This document shows positions 7,127 to 15,742 of a stretch of DNA of 64,000 nucleotides, piece after piece (the first letter of the stretch is position 1; each line of letters opens with the position of its first letter). Origin of the DNA: JABDIP01 sp965212545 (lineage in GTDB: Bacteria > Pseudomonadota > Alphaproteobacteria > DSM-16000 > Inquilinaceae); assembly GCA_965212545.1 (NCBI GenBank), contig CBDBVB010000021.1, positions 62,001 to 126,000 on the forward strand. Reading direction: 5' to 3'. A program made the position numbers and the translations under genes. Under the pieces are notes generated by a model, which saw nothing but the letters and a program-made list of their open reading frames with translations, made no database searches and was not told the origin of the DNA.

Positions 7127-9016
7127 CTACGATTCTGTGCCGCCTTGAGGCTCCGCAGCCACTAGGCGGACCCGCCCTTTTGCGCTGGGCCCAATGTCCA
7201 GGAATCCGCCAGACTGCCGCGCCCAAAGCCTGGCATAAAGTCCGCCCGCAGCCAGCAGCTCATCGTGGGTGCCTTGCTCCGCGATCCGGCCGCTGTCCAT
7301 TACGATCAACCGGTCCATGGCGGCGATGGTGGAAAGCCGGTGGGCGATGGCGATGACGGTCTTGCCAGCCATCAGATTGGTCAGCGAATCCTGGATTGCC
7401 GCCTCCACTTCGGAATCCAGCGCCGAGGTCGCCTCGTCCAGCACCAGGATCGGCGCGTCCTTCAGAATCACGCGGGCAATGGCGATCCGCTGGCGCTGGC
7501 CGCCCGACAGCTTGACGCCGCGCTCGCCGACATGGGCGTCCAGGCCGCTCCGGCCTTTCCGGTCGGCCAGATCCGGGATGAAGCCGTCGGCCTTCGCCGC
7601 CTTTACGGCCGCGATGATCGCCGCCTCCTCGGCCTCCGGTCGGCCATAGCGGATGTTGTCGCGCACCGAGCGGTGCAGCAGGGAGGTGTCCTGGGACACC
7701 AGCCCAATCGCGGCACGCAGGCCATCCTGGGTGACACCGGCGATATCCTGGCCGTCGATCAGAATCCGGCCGGATTCCGTATCGTAGAACCTGAGGAGCA
7801 GGTTAACGACGGTCGACTTGCCGGCGCCCGAGGGGCCGACAAGCCCGACCTTCTCGCCCGGCGCGACTGTCAACGACAGATCGTCCAGGACGCCGCTCTC
7901 CTTGCCGTAGTGAAAGCGCACTTGATCGAAGGCGATGCCACCTTGGCCGATGATCAGAGGCTGTGCCGCCGGCCGATCGACCAGGCCGTGTTCGCGCGCG
8001 ATCGTCTCCAGTCCGTCCTGAACCGTGCCGAGATTCTCGAAGAGAGAGGCAATTTCCCACATGATCCAATGGGCCATGCCCTTCAGGCGCAGGATCAGCC
8101 CGAGGGCGAGCGCTACAGCCCCGGCGGTCACTGCGCTTTCTGTCCACAGCCAAATCCCGATCAATCCGACGGAAAACAGCAACAGGCCGTTCAGCGATTC
8201 CAGGACGACGTTGAGCCAAGTGACCAGCCGGAACTGCCGGTGCACGGTGGCCATGAAGGGAGTCATGGACTCCCGGGCGTAGTGCTCTTCGCGCGCCCCG
8301 TGCGCGAAGAGCTTGACCGTCTGAATGTTGGTATAGGAATCGACGATCCGCCCGGTGAGGTCGGAGCGCGCGTCCGCCTGCGCCTTTGAGATCAGCCGCA
8401 TCCTCGGAACGAAATAGCGCATGGCTGCCGCATAAGCGACGAACCACAGGGCGAGCGGCGCCATGATGCGCCAATCGCTCTGGGCGAACAGCACCAGCGC
8501 GCCCAGGAAGTAGACCACGACGTAGACGAAGACCTCCGTGGTGAGCGCCATGACCTCTCGCACGGCCAGGGCGGTCTGCATGATCTTGGTTGCGATCCGA
8601 CCGGCGAAATCGTCCTGGAAGAACGTCATGGACTGACGCAGCACGTAGCGGTGCGCCAGCCAGCGGATTCGCATGGGGAAATTGCCCATGATGCTCTGGT
8701 TGGTGACCGCCCCGTGAAACAGCTCGAGGAGGGGTAAGACCACGAGGACCAGCAGGCCGACCCCGACCATCCACCAGAGATGGTCAGACCAGAAGTTCTC
8801 CCGGTTCGAGTCGGCGAAGAAATCGACAAGGTTTCCGAGAAAGCCGAACAGCGCCACCTCCAGCAGGCCGAAGGCGGCTGCGGTCAGCGACACGAACAAA
8901 AGGTGCGGCGCGATCGGCTTCGAATAGTGCCACAGGAACCCGAACAGGCTGCGCGGCGGCCTGTCCGGTTCGGCTGCGGGAAACGGGTCAACGAGATTTT
9001 CAAAGAAGGCAAGCAT
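7127..9016 (-). CDS. ABC exporter, MsbA-like (TMD-NBD fusion)
   Basis: The 629-residue half-transporter has six transmembrane helices (about residues 40-310) fused to one nucleotide-binding domain. Walker A is GPSGAGKST, the signature is LSGGQRQRIAIAR, Walker B is ILVLDEATSALDS, and the H-loop is IAIAHRLST. It should homodimerise and export a lipid, drug or peptide. There is no C39 peptidase domain and no adjacent membrane-fusion protein, so it is not an obvious type I secretion exporter. The start at 9016 (MLAFFENLVDPFP) is preferred; the frame extends 15 residues upstream. The gene lies alone between two copies of the pyrE 3' end, which suggests arrival or rearrangement as a unit. Confidence 0.9.
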   Translation of the reverse strand: MLAFFENLVDPFPAAEPDRPPRSLFGFLWHYSKPIAPHLLFVSLTAAAFGLLEVALFGFLGNLVDFFADSNRENFWSDHLWWMVGVGLLVLVVLPLLELFHGAVTNQSIMGNFPMRIRWLAHRYVLRQSMTFFQDDFAGRIATKIMQTALAVREVMALTTEVFVYVVVYFLGALVLFAQSDWRIMAPLALWFVAYAAAMRYFVPRMRLISKAQADARSDLTGRIVDSYTNIQTVKLFAHGAREEHYARESMTPFMATVHRQFRLVTWLNVVLESLNGLLLFSVGLIGIWLWTESAVTAGAVALALGLILRLKGMAHWIMWEIASLFENLGTVQDGLETIAREHGLVDRPAAQPLIIGQGGIAFDQVRFHYGKESGVLDDLSLTVAPGEKVGLVGPSGAGKSTVVNLLLRFYDTESGRILIDGQDIAGVTQDGLRAAIGLVSQDTSLLHRSVRDNIRYGRPEAEEAAIIAAVKAAKADGFIPDLADRKGRSGLDAHVGERGVKLSGGQRQRIAIARVILKDAPILVLDEATSALDSEVEAAIQDSLTNLMAGKTVIAIAHRLSTIAAMDRLIVMDSGRIAEQGTHDELLAAGGLYARLWARQSGGFLDIGPSAKGRVRLVAAEPQGGTES

Positions 9017-9324
9017 GGCTTCAGTCCAGGCGCAAAGGGAACCGCTCCCCGGCCGGACCAAGCACTAAAGCTTGCGTGGCCGGGGGTCAGATGAGGGGTA
9101 AGAACCAACCGTGCATGTGAACCTCCGTATGAGCGTGGCGGGACTCGCCACGGCAAGGAGCCGTTATAGCCAATCCTGCGCCAAGGGCAAATCATGAATT
9201 GCTGAAGGCTTCGGAATCTCGGCACTGGGGCGGCCGCGCAGTTCACGCACCGCAGCCTGTTGAGCGCAAGCAACACCCCCGGTGCAAAGGGCGGGGCTGC
9301 CCTCGAAGCACTGTGGAGCACGGC

Positions 9325-9495
9325 GATGAGGCCGGCTATTTTACCCACGAAGGCTTGGCCGAGGTGCGCGCCTTCCTGGCCGAACCGGTCGCCTGGTCAC
9401 GGGCCCATGGCGGCAAGGAGGATTAGGACGCGGGGCTGCGACAGAGTTGCTTCCAAGTCCCGCGCGGAACTCCGGATATGCTCGGAGAGCGGACC
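9325..9495 (+). pseudogene. pyrE 3'-end fragment (right copy of direct repeat)
   Basis: The frame here reads DEAGYFTHEGLAEVRAFL and on to GGKED-stop, the same tail as intact pyrE except one Pro-to-His change. Among the differing codons about five are synonymous and one is not. This copy therefore looks like the tail of another functional pyrE allele rather than a neutrally decaying duplicate. No start or N-terminal pyrE sequence precedes it. Homology to the left copy continues past the stop. It may be the displaced original 3' end left by an integrating element. Confidence 0.8.
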
Positions 9496-9529
9496 TGACA
9501 GATTCTGGGACTGATAACGCGATCCCAAG

Positions 9530-10045
9530 TTAAGCTGATAGTGTGCACGGATACGTCGAATGCACCCATAGGCGCTCACCCAACTTCATGATTTCACATC
9601 GGGCCGCGACTATACGCTTCTCTGCCGCTGCCACGTCGGACTTCCCATACCACGTGCCTTCAATTTGTGCTGTCACCCGCTGAGTTGTATTATCGTATAG
9701 ATCCAGATTCTGATTCTGTAGTCTACCCAATGCAACCTGTCCTTGACTTGAATTCAGTATTTGCATTGTCACGCTTACAGCCGTGTGAGTATCAACATAG
9801 ACAGACTTGCCTGGATCGGCTGATTCCTCAACATGGCGGAAAGTATGTCCAACATCCTTGTGACCAGGCCATTGAAGATCTGGTGAGACATCAGGGTTTC
9901 GTTTGGCCATTTTGATGTTTTTCCTGCCCCAATCCGAGACGCTTACATCGTTCCGCACCAGCCTATATCTATTGATACACTTGCCATCGGCCCGTTCAAT
10001 GGCCTCCGCGGTTTCTCTGTAATCATATATTTTCACCAATGACAT
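9530..10045 (-). CDS. Possible RNase A-fold (CdiA-CT-like) toxin-domain protein
   Basis: The 171-residue protein has no signal peptide and is clearly lower in GC than its surroundings. It starts after AAAGGGGAAATCGGCT, a good ribosome site. The C-terminal two thirds show VGHTFRHVEES, then VYVDTHTAVSVTMQIL, and end LWVHSTYP. This resembles the bacterial RNase A-like toxin domain seen at CdiA C-termini (GHT-x-RHV start, aromatic TxY-P end). The match is from memory and weak; the usual Thr two residues before the last Tyr is Ser here. No two-partner or filamentous segment is attached, so it would be a stand-alone domain. It could instead be an unrelated hypothetical protein. Confidence 0.45.
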   Translation of the reverse strand: MSLVKIYDYRETAEAIERADGKCINRYRLVRNDVSVSDWGRKNIKMAKRNPDVSPDLQWPGHKDVGHTFRHVEESADPGKSVYVDTHTAVSVTMQILNSSQGQVALGRLQNQNLDLYDNTTQRVTAQIEGTWYGKSDVAAAEKRIVAARCEIMKLGERLWVHSTYPCTLSA

Positions 10046-10729
10046 AGCCGATTTCCCCTTTGACTATCTTGGGCAGCGATTTGCGCGATAACCTCAAAAC
10101 CAGATAAGCCGACGCCCATATCTGGCCGGAAGCCGTTTCCCATACCAAGGAGCGTTGGAACGCAATCGATCAACATTCCGGTGCCGCGCTCAAACTTACA
10201 ACAAATTTACGAAAATGCTTACGACTCAACCATCAATCTGAGCCAATCACATTTCCGCGACGGGCAGGACTCTGCGTGGCGGAGGCCGTCCATATCACCC
10301 GCTTCCGGCAACCGGTCGCCCCACAGGCCGCATGGATGGGCACGTCCTTACCGCGCTGCCGAAGGAGATCATCAGCGAGGGCGAGGTCTGCTTCGACTAC
10401 AGGCGTAGAAACACAATGGGCCAACTGTTCTCTTGCGCGCCCGAACTGTGGGGAAATGGCTTTGAGCGCCCTTGGACCGGCCCACCAGTCCGTCCGGAAT
10501 GCGGCTCAGGGCGGAAGGAGCGGCTGGCTTTGGCCGCCATGAGCGAAACTGCAGACGTGCCAAAAGCATGCTCTGATGGACGGCTGTTGACCCGATGCGG
10601 ATGAATGTCAGCGACGCACTCTCTGACAATCACTAACGTATCCGCGCAAACTAGGGATCTTCGGCCGCCGCCCCGCAAAGCCGACCTAGTGTTGCATCGA
10701 AGCCCCGAACCGCCGCTCGCCCGAGGGCA
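10046..10729. other. Low-information region with no convincing gene
   Basis: These 684 bases have short frames on both strands but none with a ribosome site, codon bias or a recognisable domain. The left part (10050-10260) is relatively AT-rich. Pieces such as 10525-10560 look like the dispersed intergenic remnants common in proteobacterial genomes. It is probably decayed DNA of the pyrE-adjacent variable region. Confidence 0.55.
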
Positions 10730-11161
10730 ATGGTAATGGAAGAACGACTGGAAGTTTCGATCGCATATCCAAACGGTGTAACGGACAATTCCGCTGTTGT
10801 TACTCCCATAGGTGGCGGCAAATATCGCCTCGAATTGGATCCGTCATCCTGTCTCATCGCAGACCGTCCGGGGGACCTGAAAGAGCTACCTAGCTATGGT
10901 GACGTCATTGCGGCTGAGGAGACTTCGCCTCGCGTCCTCCGGTTTGTGAAGGTTGTCGAGCGTGCGCCGTTCACGAAGTTCCAGTATTTGGTCCCGCGCG
11001 AAATCGCCGGGTCACGAAAGCTAGAGATCGTCCTTTCCAAAGTGGAGGCGCTCAAAGGACACTGGGAGCAAGTGGCCGGCGGTGTCCTCATCATCCATTT
11101 GCCGAAAGAATGCAGCTACAATCCGTCAGAGGAACTCGAACAGTTGGGCGGAGATGGCTAG
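10730..11161 (+). CDS. DUF4265-like hypothetical protein
   Basis: The 143-residue soluble protein has a clear coding pattern. It contains GGGKYRLELDP, then PSYGDVIAAEETSPRVLRFV, and a C-terminal segment with W-E-x-V-A-G-G-V-L-I-I-H-L-P. This order (YRL, YGDVV-A-x-x-x-x-x-x-L-x-F-V-x-V-V, W-E, hydrophobic strand, V-P) resembles DUF4265, a small domain often near polymorphic toxins. The match is a judgement, not a search. The ATG at 10730 follows GAGGGC; an ATG at 10736 is an alternative. It faces the toxin-like gene 684 bases away on the other strand, so a toxin-immunity relation is possible but not supported by operon structure. Confidence 0.55.
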   Translation: MVMEERLEVSIAYPNGVTDNSAVVTPIGGGKYRLELDPSSCLIADRPGDLKELPSYGDVIAAEETSPRVLRFVKVVERAPFTKFQYLVPREIAGSRKLEIVLSKVEALKGHWEQVAGGVLIIHLPKECSYNPSEELEQLGGDG

Positions 11162-11559
11162 CTAGGGCCACCACCTGCTGCGCTATGTGGAATTTCATGC
11201 CGCCCAGGCCTTTCTTCGACTTAAAAACCTTCGCGAGCTGAAGGAATGGATTGGTCATTGCAGGCATTGGCCCCCGGCTGAAGTATGGCGCAAGCGTCCG
11301 CGAATTGCAGGATTCCGGAATTGGCTAATCAGCGACATGTGTCGTCTCCGTAGACTCGTCGCAAATGCCCTCCGGAGCGGAAATGTGACGCGTCGCGGCA
11401 CATGCGGCCTTTGAGCTCGGCCCTCGACGACATTGGGCAGACCGGGGACCGTTGCGGCTACCGGTTCCGCACTTGACAATTCGCGCCAGGGCGGAGGCTA
11501 ATTGGCGATAACAACGCCGGTCACCTGCAACCGGCGCATCGCTCACAGGAGATCACCTC
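11162..11559. other. Intergenic region before the peptide-binding protein gene
   Basis: There are 398 bases without a convincing gene. The right end must hold the promoter of the 11560 operon; CACAGGAGATCACCTC at 11543-11558 is its ribosome site. The remainder resembles eroded intergenic sequence like that after pyrE. Confidence 0.55.
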
Positions 11560-13233
11560 ATGCATGTCCGACGTCCGCTCGCGACCGTCGCCGCTTTCGC
11601 CGCCCTGCTCTCCGCCCCCGCCCTCCATGCCCAGGACAAGACGCTGACCATCGGGGTCTCGCAATTCGCCGCCACGCTGCATCCCAGCATCGAATCGGCG
11701 GTGGCGAAATCGATGGTGCTGGGCATGGCCTACCGACCGCTGACCACCTTCAACGCGGATTGGGAGCTGATCTGCATGCTTTGCACCGAGTTGCCGACGC
11801 TGGAAAACGGCATGGCGGCTCTGGAGACCACGCCGGAGGGCGAAGACGGCATCGCCGTCACGTATGCCATCCAGCCCGGCGCCACCTGGGGCGACGGTAC
11901 GCCGATCACCACCGACGACGTGATGTTCACCTGGGAGGTCGGCCGCCATGAGCAATCCTCCTTCTCGAGCATCGAGAGCTATCGCCAGATCTACGAGATC
12001 GACGTGATCGACGAGAAGACCTTCACCCTGCATCACGACAAGGTCGAGTTCCGCTACAACGCGGTGAACGATTTCCGCCTGCTGCCGGCCCATCTGGAGC
12101 GGCCGATTTTCGAGCAGGACCCGGCGGAATACGCCACCCGGACGATCTACAACACCGACCCGACCAATCCCGGCCTGTATTTCGGCCCATACAAGGTGGT
12201 CGACGTGGAGTCCGGCGCCTTCACGGTTCTGGAGCCCAACGACACCTGGTATGGCGAGGCCCCGTATTTCGACAGGATCGTGATCCGGACGATCGAGAAC
12301 ACCGCCGCCCTGGAAGCCAACCTGCTGTCCGGCAGCATCGACATGATCGCCGGCGAACTCGGCGTCACGATCGATCAGGGCCTGGCCTTCGCCGAGCGCC
12401 ATGGCGACGATTACAACATCATCTTCCAGCCCGGCCTGATCTACGAGCATATCGACCTGAACCTGGACAACCCGCTGCTGCAGGATCGCCGTGTCCGACA
12501 GGCGCTGCTGTATTCCCTGGACCGGGAATCCATGGTCGAGCAACTGTTCCAGGGCAAGCAGCCTGTCGCCAACACCAACGTTTCGGCGCTGGACTGGATC
12601 TATGACGAAGGCGTGCGGACCTATCCCTACGATCCCGACCGCGCCGTGGCGCTGATGGAGGCGGCGGGCTTCACCGAGGTCGAGGACGGAGTCCGGCGGA
12701 ACGCCGAAGGCGAAAAGCTGAGCTTCGAGTTCATGACGACCGCCGGCAACCGCACCCGCGAGCTGGTGCAGCAGGTGCTGCAATCGCAATGGCGCGATGT
12801 CGGGGTCGAGGTGGTGATCCGCAACGAGCCGGCCCGGGTCTATTTCGGCGGCACCCTGTCCGAGCGCAAATTCACCGGCATGGGCATGTTCGCCTGGATC
12901 TCGTCGCCGGAGAACGTGCCGCGCACCATCCTGCACTCCGACCACATCCCGACGGAGGAGAACAATTGGTCGGGCCAGAACTACACCGGCTTCAGCAACT
13001 CGGCGATCGACACGCTGATCGAGGCGACCGAGGTCGAGCTGAATCCCGAACGACGTCATGAGCTGTGGCGGTGGATCCAGGCGATCTATGCCGACGAACT
13101 GCCGGTGCTGCCGCTCTACTTCCGCGCCAACACGTACATCCTGCCGAAATGGCTGGATGGCGTGGTGCCGACCGGGCACCAGTACGGCACGTCGCAATGG
13201 GTGGAGTATTGGCGCCGCAGCGACGCCACGTGA
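11560..13233 (+). CDS. ABC transporter substrate-binding protein, family 5 (peptide/nickel type)
   Basis: The 557-residue periplasmic protein has an N-terminal signal peptide of about 25 residues ending LHA-QDK. Family-5 features follow: LTIGVSQFAATLHPSIES, WGDGTPITTDDVMFTWE (the W-x-D-G-x-P-x-T-A-x-D motif), and RRVRQALLYSLDRESMVEQL. The W-x-x-x-G-V-E-V repeat region and a C-terminal LPVLPLYFRANTYILP complete the fold. It begins a three-gene operon with two permeases. The ligand is unknown; the downstream amidohydrolases hint at peptides or acylated amino acids. A strong GGAG ribosome site lies seven bases before the ATG. Confidence 0.93.
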   Translation: MHVRRPLATVAAFAALLSAPALHAQDKTLTIGVSQFAATLHPSIESAVAKSMVLGMAYRPLTTFNADWELICMLCTELPTLENGMAALETTPEGEDGIAVTYAIQPGATWGDGTPITTDDVMFTWEVGRHEQSSFSSIESYRQIYEIDVIDEKTFTLHHDKVEFRYNAVNDFRLLPAHLERPIFEQDPAEYATRTIYNTDPTNPGLYFGPYKVVDVESGAFTVLEPNDTWYGEAPYFDRIVIRTIENTAALEANLLSGSIDMIAGELGVTIDQGLAFAERHGDDYNIIFQPGLIYEHIDLNLDNPLLQDRRVRQALLYSLDRESMVEQLFQGKQPVANTNVSALDWIYDEGVRTYPYDPDRAVALMEAAGFTEVEDGVRRNAEGEKLSFEFMTTAGNRTRELVQQVLQSQWRDVGVEVVIRNEPARVYFGGTLSERKFTGMGMFAWISSPENVPRTILHSDHIPTEENNWSGQNYTGFSNSAIDTLIEATEVELNPERRHELWRWIQAIYADELPVLPLYFRANTYILPKWLDGVVPTGHQYGTSQWVEYWRRSDAT

Positions 13234-13300
13234 TCCGATAGCGGTAGGGCCCCGCGACCGCAGGGTTGCGGCCGCTGGGCGACTGTCCTAGACCCAGCCC

Positions 13301-14266
13301 GTGATCCGCTTTCTCGTCAACCGGCTGCTCCAGGCCCTGGTCGTCCTGGGGTTTGTCAGCCTTCTGGTCTACGGCCTGATCGGGCTGATGCCCGGCGACC
13401 CGATCGACATCATGTTGAGTGGCGATCCGGAGATGACGCCCGAGGACGCCGCCCGGCTGAAGGCGCTTTACGGGCTCGACCAGCCGCTCCTCGACCGCTA
13501 CCTGAATTGGGCCGGGAAGGCACTGACCGGCGATCTCGGTTACAGCCGGGTGCATGCGATCCCGGTGCTGGACATCCTGCTGCCGCGGCTCGGGAACACA
13601 CTGATCCTGCTGGGCCTCAGCCTGACACTGGCGCTGGCGATCGCGCTTCCCGTGGGCGTTTACGCGGCGGTGCGGCCTTACACGCGGACCGATACGCTGA
13701 TCAACCTCGCCTGCTTTGCCGGAATCTCGATCCCGTCGTTCTGGCTGGCCCTGATGTTGATCATGGTTTTCGCGGTCTTCTGGAGCGTGCTGCCCGCCGG
13801 CGGCATGTACACCGTCGGCGAGGGCGGCATGACCGACCGGCTGCGCCACCTCATCCTGCCGGTGATGGCGCTGACCCTGGCATCGGTCGGCGACTACACG
13901 CGCTATGTGCGCGCCGCGGTGATGGAGCAGCTCCGGCTCGACTATGTCCGCACGGCCTCAGCGAAGGGTGTGTCGCACGGCTCGGTGGTCTGGCGTCACG
14001 CGCTACGCAACGCGCTGATCCCGGTGGTGACGGTGGTGTCCCTGGATCTCGGGGCGCTGTTTTCCGGGGCCTTGATCACCGAGACGATGTTCTCCTATCT
14101 CGGCATGGGCAAGCTGATCTACGATTCGATTCTGGGCAACGATTTCAATCTGGCACTGGTCGGCCTGTTGTTCGCGACCCTGACCACGCTGGGCGGGAAC
14201 TTCTTCGCAGACGTCGTCTATGTCGGGCTCGATCCGCGCATCGGATTCGACCGGAGACGGGTATGA
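13301..14266 (+). CDS. ABC transporter permease, DppB-like
   Basis: The 321-residue permease has six helices. The N-terminal helix is followed by the usual G-D-P segment (MPGDPIDIMLSG) and the DppB-type binding-protein-dependent transport domain. The EAA-type loop is TASAKGVSHGSVVWRHALRN. It starts with GTG at 13301, 67 bases after the binding-protein gene, without a strong Shine-Dalgarno sequence. It overlaps the next permease by four bases (ATGA), which indicates translational coupling. Confidence 0.92.
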   Translation: MIRFLVNRLLQALVVLGFVSLLVYGLIGLMPGDPIDIMLSGDPEMTPEDAARLKALYGLDQPLLDRYLNWAGKALTGDLGYSRVHAIPVLDILLPRLGNTLILLGLSLTLALAIALPVGVYAAVRPYTRTDTLINLACFAGISIPSFWLALMLIMVFAVFWSVLPAGGMYTVGEGGMTDRLRHLILPVMALTLASVGDYTRYVRAAVMEQLRLDYVRTASAKGVSHGSVVWRHALRNALIPVVTVVSLDLGALFSGALITETMFSYLGMGKLIYDSILGNDFNLALVGLLFATLTTLGGNFFADVVYVGLDPRIGFDRRRV

Positions 14267-15216
14267 CCGGGACCGTCCTGGCCGCTGAATCGACCGGCGC
14301 GCTATCGCTGGACGGCCTGTCGCCGGGGCGCCTGCGCTGGCACCGATTCCTGAGGCACCGCGCCGCCACCGTGAGTGGCCTGGTGCTCATCCTGCTGTGC
14401 CTGTCGGCGCTCGGCGCCCCTGTGATCGAGCAGGCGGTGGGCCTCGACAGCAACCGCGTCGACCTCCTCAACCGCTTCGCCGCGCCGTCATGGACACATC
14501 TGCTGGGCACCGACGAGCTCGGCCGAGACGTGCTGCTGCGGCTCCTGCATGGCGGCCGCATCTCGCTGACCGTCGGGCTGGTCACGGCGCTGGTCGCGAT
14601 GGTGATCGGCACTGCCGTCGGATTGCCGTCGGGCTATTACGGGGGTCGGCTCGACGCGGTGCTGATGCGGTTCACCGACACGATCATATCGCTGCCGCTG
14701 CTGCCGTTCCTGATCATCCTGGCGGCGCTCGACCTGAACAAGCTGCCGTTGCCGGACGGCTGGATCAGCAACGATACCGTCAGCCTCTACCGGATCGTGG
14801 TGATCGTCGCCCTGTTCGGCTGGACGACGGTGGCGCGGCTGGTGCGCGGCGCCACCCTGGCGGCCAGGCAGCAGGATTATGTGAGGGCCGCCGTGGCGCT
14901 CGGCGCCGGCAATGGCCGCATCATGGTGCGGCACATCCTGCCGAACGTGGCCTCGCCGATCATCGTCGCCACCACCCTGTCGGTGGGAAAGATCATCCTG
15001 CTGGAGTCGGTGCTGAGTTTTCTGGCATTAGGCATTCAGCCGCCGATCCCGAGTTGGGGCAACATGCTGACCAATGCCCAGGAGCTGATCTGGTCGGCCC
15101 CCGGCCTGGTCTTCTATCCCGGCCTGATGATCTTCATCACGGTGATCGCCTTCAACTTCCTGGGCGATGGGCTGCAGGACGCACTCGACCCGCGAGCGGT
15201 CACCGACCGGCGCTAG
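14263..15216 (+). CDS. ABC transporter permease, DppC-like
   Basis: The 317-residue partner permease has the DppC-type N-terminus (RHRAATVSGLVLILLCLSAL) and HLLGTDELGRDVLLRLLHGG, the diagnostic DppC motif. The EAA loop is AAVALGAGNGRIMVRHILPN. With the upstream DppB-like protein it forms the membrane channel. No ATPase gene follows: the next gene is convergent and overlaps it by four bases. This importer must borrow ATPases from elsewhere, for example those at 26026-28096. Confidence 0.92.
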   Translation: MTGTVLAAESTGALSLDGLSPGRLRWHRFLRHRAATVSGLVLILLCLSALGAPVIEQAVGLDSNRVDLLNRFAAPSWTHLLGTDELGRDVLLRLLHGGRISLTVGLVTALVAMVIGTAVGLPSGYYGGRLDAVLMRFTDTIISLPLLPFLIILAALDLNKLPLPDGWISNDTVSLYRIVVIVALFGWTTVARLVRGATLAARQQDYVRAAVALGAGNGRIMVRHILPNVASPIIVATTLSVGKIILLESVLSFLALGIQPPIPSWGNMLTNAQELIWSAPGLVFYPGLMIFITVIAFNFLGDGLQDALDPRAVTDRR

Positions 15217-15737
15217 CCGCCGCCGGACCCGCTGCGGATGAATTGCAGCGGTGCGTCATTGGCGCGCACCAGGCGGACCGCATAGGGTGCGGTCAAGGCC
15301 TGGGACACGATGGCGTCCTCCGGCGGGACCGTCTCAACGTAGCGGGCGATCACCGTGCCTTCGGCCAGCGCCACGCTCTCGAATGCGACGGTGTAGCCGC
15401 CCGACCGGCGCTGCCCGAGAAACACACCCACCGCCATGGCGCCTTCCGGCATTTCTCCGGGCGGCTCCTGGCCGACAAGCTGCCATAGGATGCGCCAGGC
15501 CCGCTCGTCGCGGGCCGAGACCAGGATGTCCATGGTGGCGGCGCTCTGTGCCCCGAACCAATCGGTCCGGCCGTTGATCCCCGGACCCGGGGTCAGCGGG
15601 ATCGATACAACTTCGACCGGCGGCTCCGCCGTCTCCTGTCCGCCGGCAAGCGCATCGATCGGCGAGGATTCGCCGCCGCACCCGGCCAGCAACAGCATGG
15701 CCGCACCGGCCAGACCGAATGAAAACCACTGCGCCAC
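15213..15737 (-). CDS. PrcB-like lipoprotein
   Basis: The 174-residue exported protein has a signal peptide with lipobox LLAGC at about residues 15-20, so Cys20 should be lipidated. The C-terminal 80 residues contain VFLGQRRSGGYTVAFESVAL, the pattern of the PrcB C-terminal domain, which is associated with stabilising secreted proteases. The gene is convergent with the permease operon, with a four-base tail overlap. It lies upstream-adjacent to the M20 hydrolase in the opposite transcription order: the hydrolase stop at 15743 is five bases before this start, so they are probably one minus-strand operon. The protease-related role is inferred from the family only. Confidence 0.75.
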   Translation of the reverse strand: MAQWFSFGLAGAAMLLLAGCGGESSPIDALAGGQETAEPPVEVVSIPLTPGPGINGRTDWFGAQSAATMDILVSARDERAWRILWQLVGQEPPGEMPEGAMAVGVFLGQRRSGGYTVAFESVALAEGTVIARYVETVPPEDAIVSQALTAPYAVRLVRANDAPLQFIRSGSGGG

Positions 15738-15742
15738 GCGTT

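Noticed and set aside
7127..9016. ABC exporter as the type I secretion exporter of the RTX adhesin
   Set aside because: No membrane-fusion or outer-membrane partner lies nearby, it is 10 kb away, and it resembles lipid/drug exporters.
6760..9495. Composite transposon bounded by the pyrE repeats
   Set aside because: The repeats are pyrE coding tails, without terminal inverted repeats or a transposase.
11521..13197. Long antisense open frame opposite the binding-protein gene
   Set aside because: High GC content leaves few stops. The plus-strand product has clear family-5 motifs and a ribosome site; similar shadows oppose ctaD (38051-39868) and the M20 gene (15719-16945).
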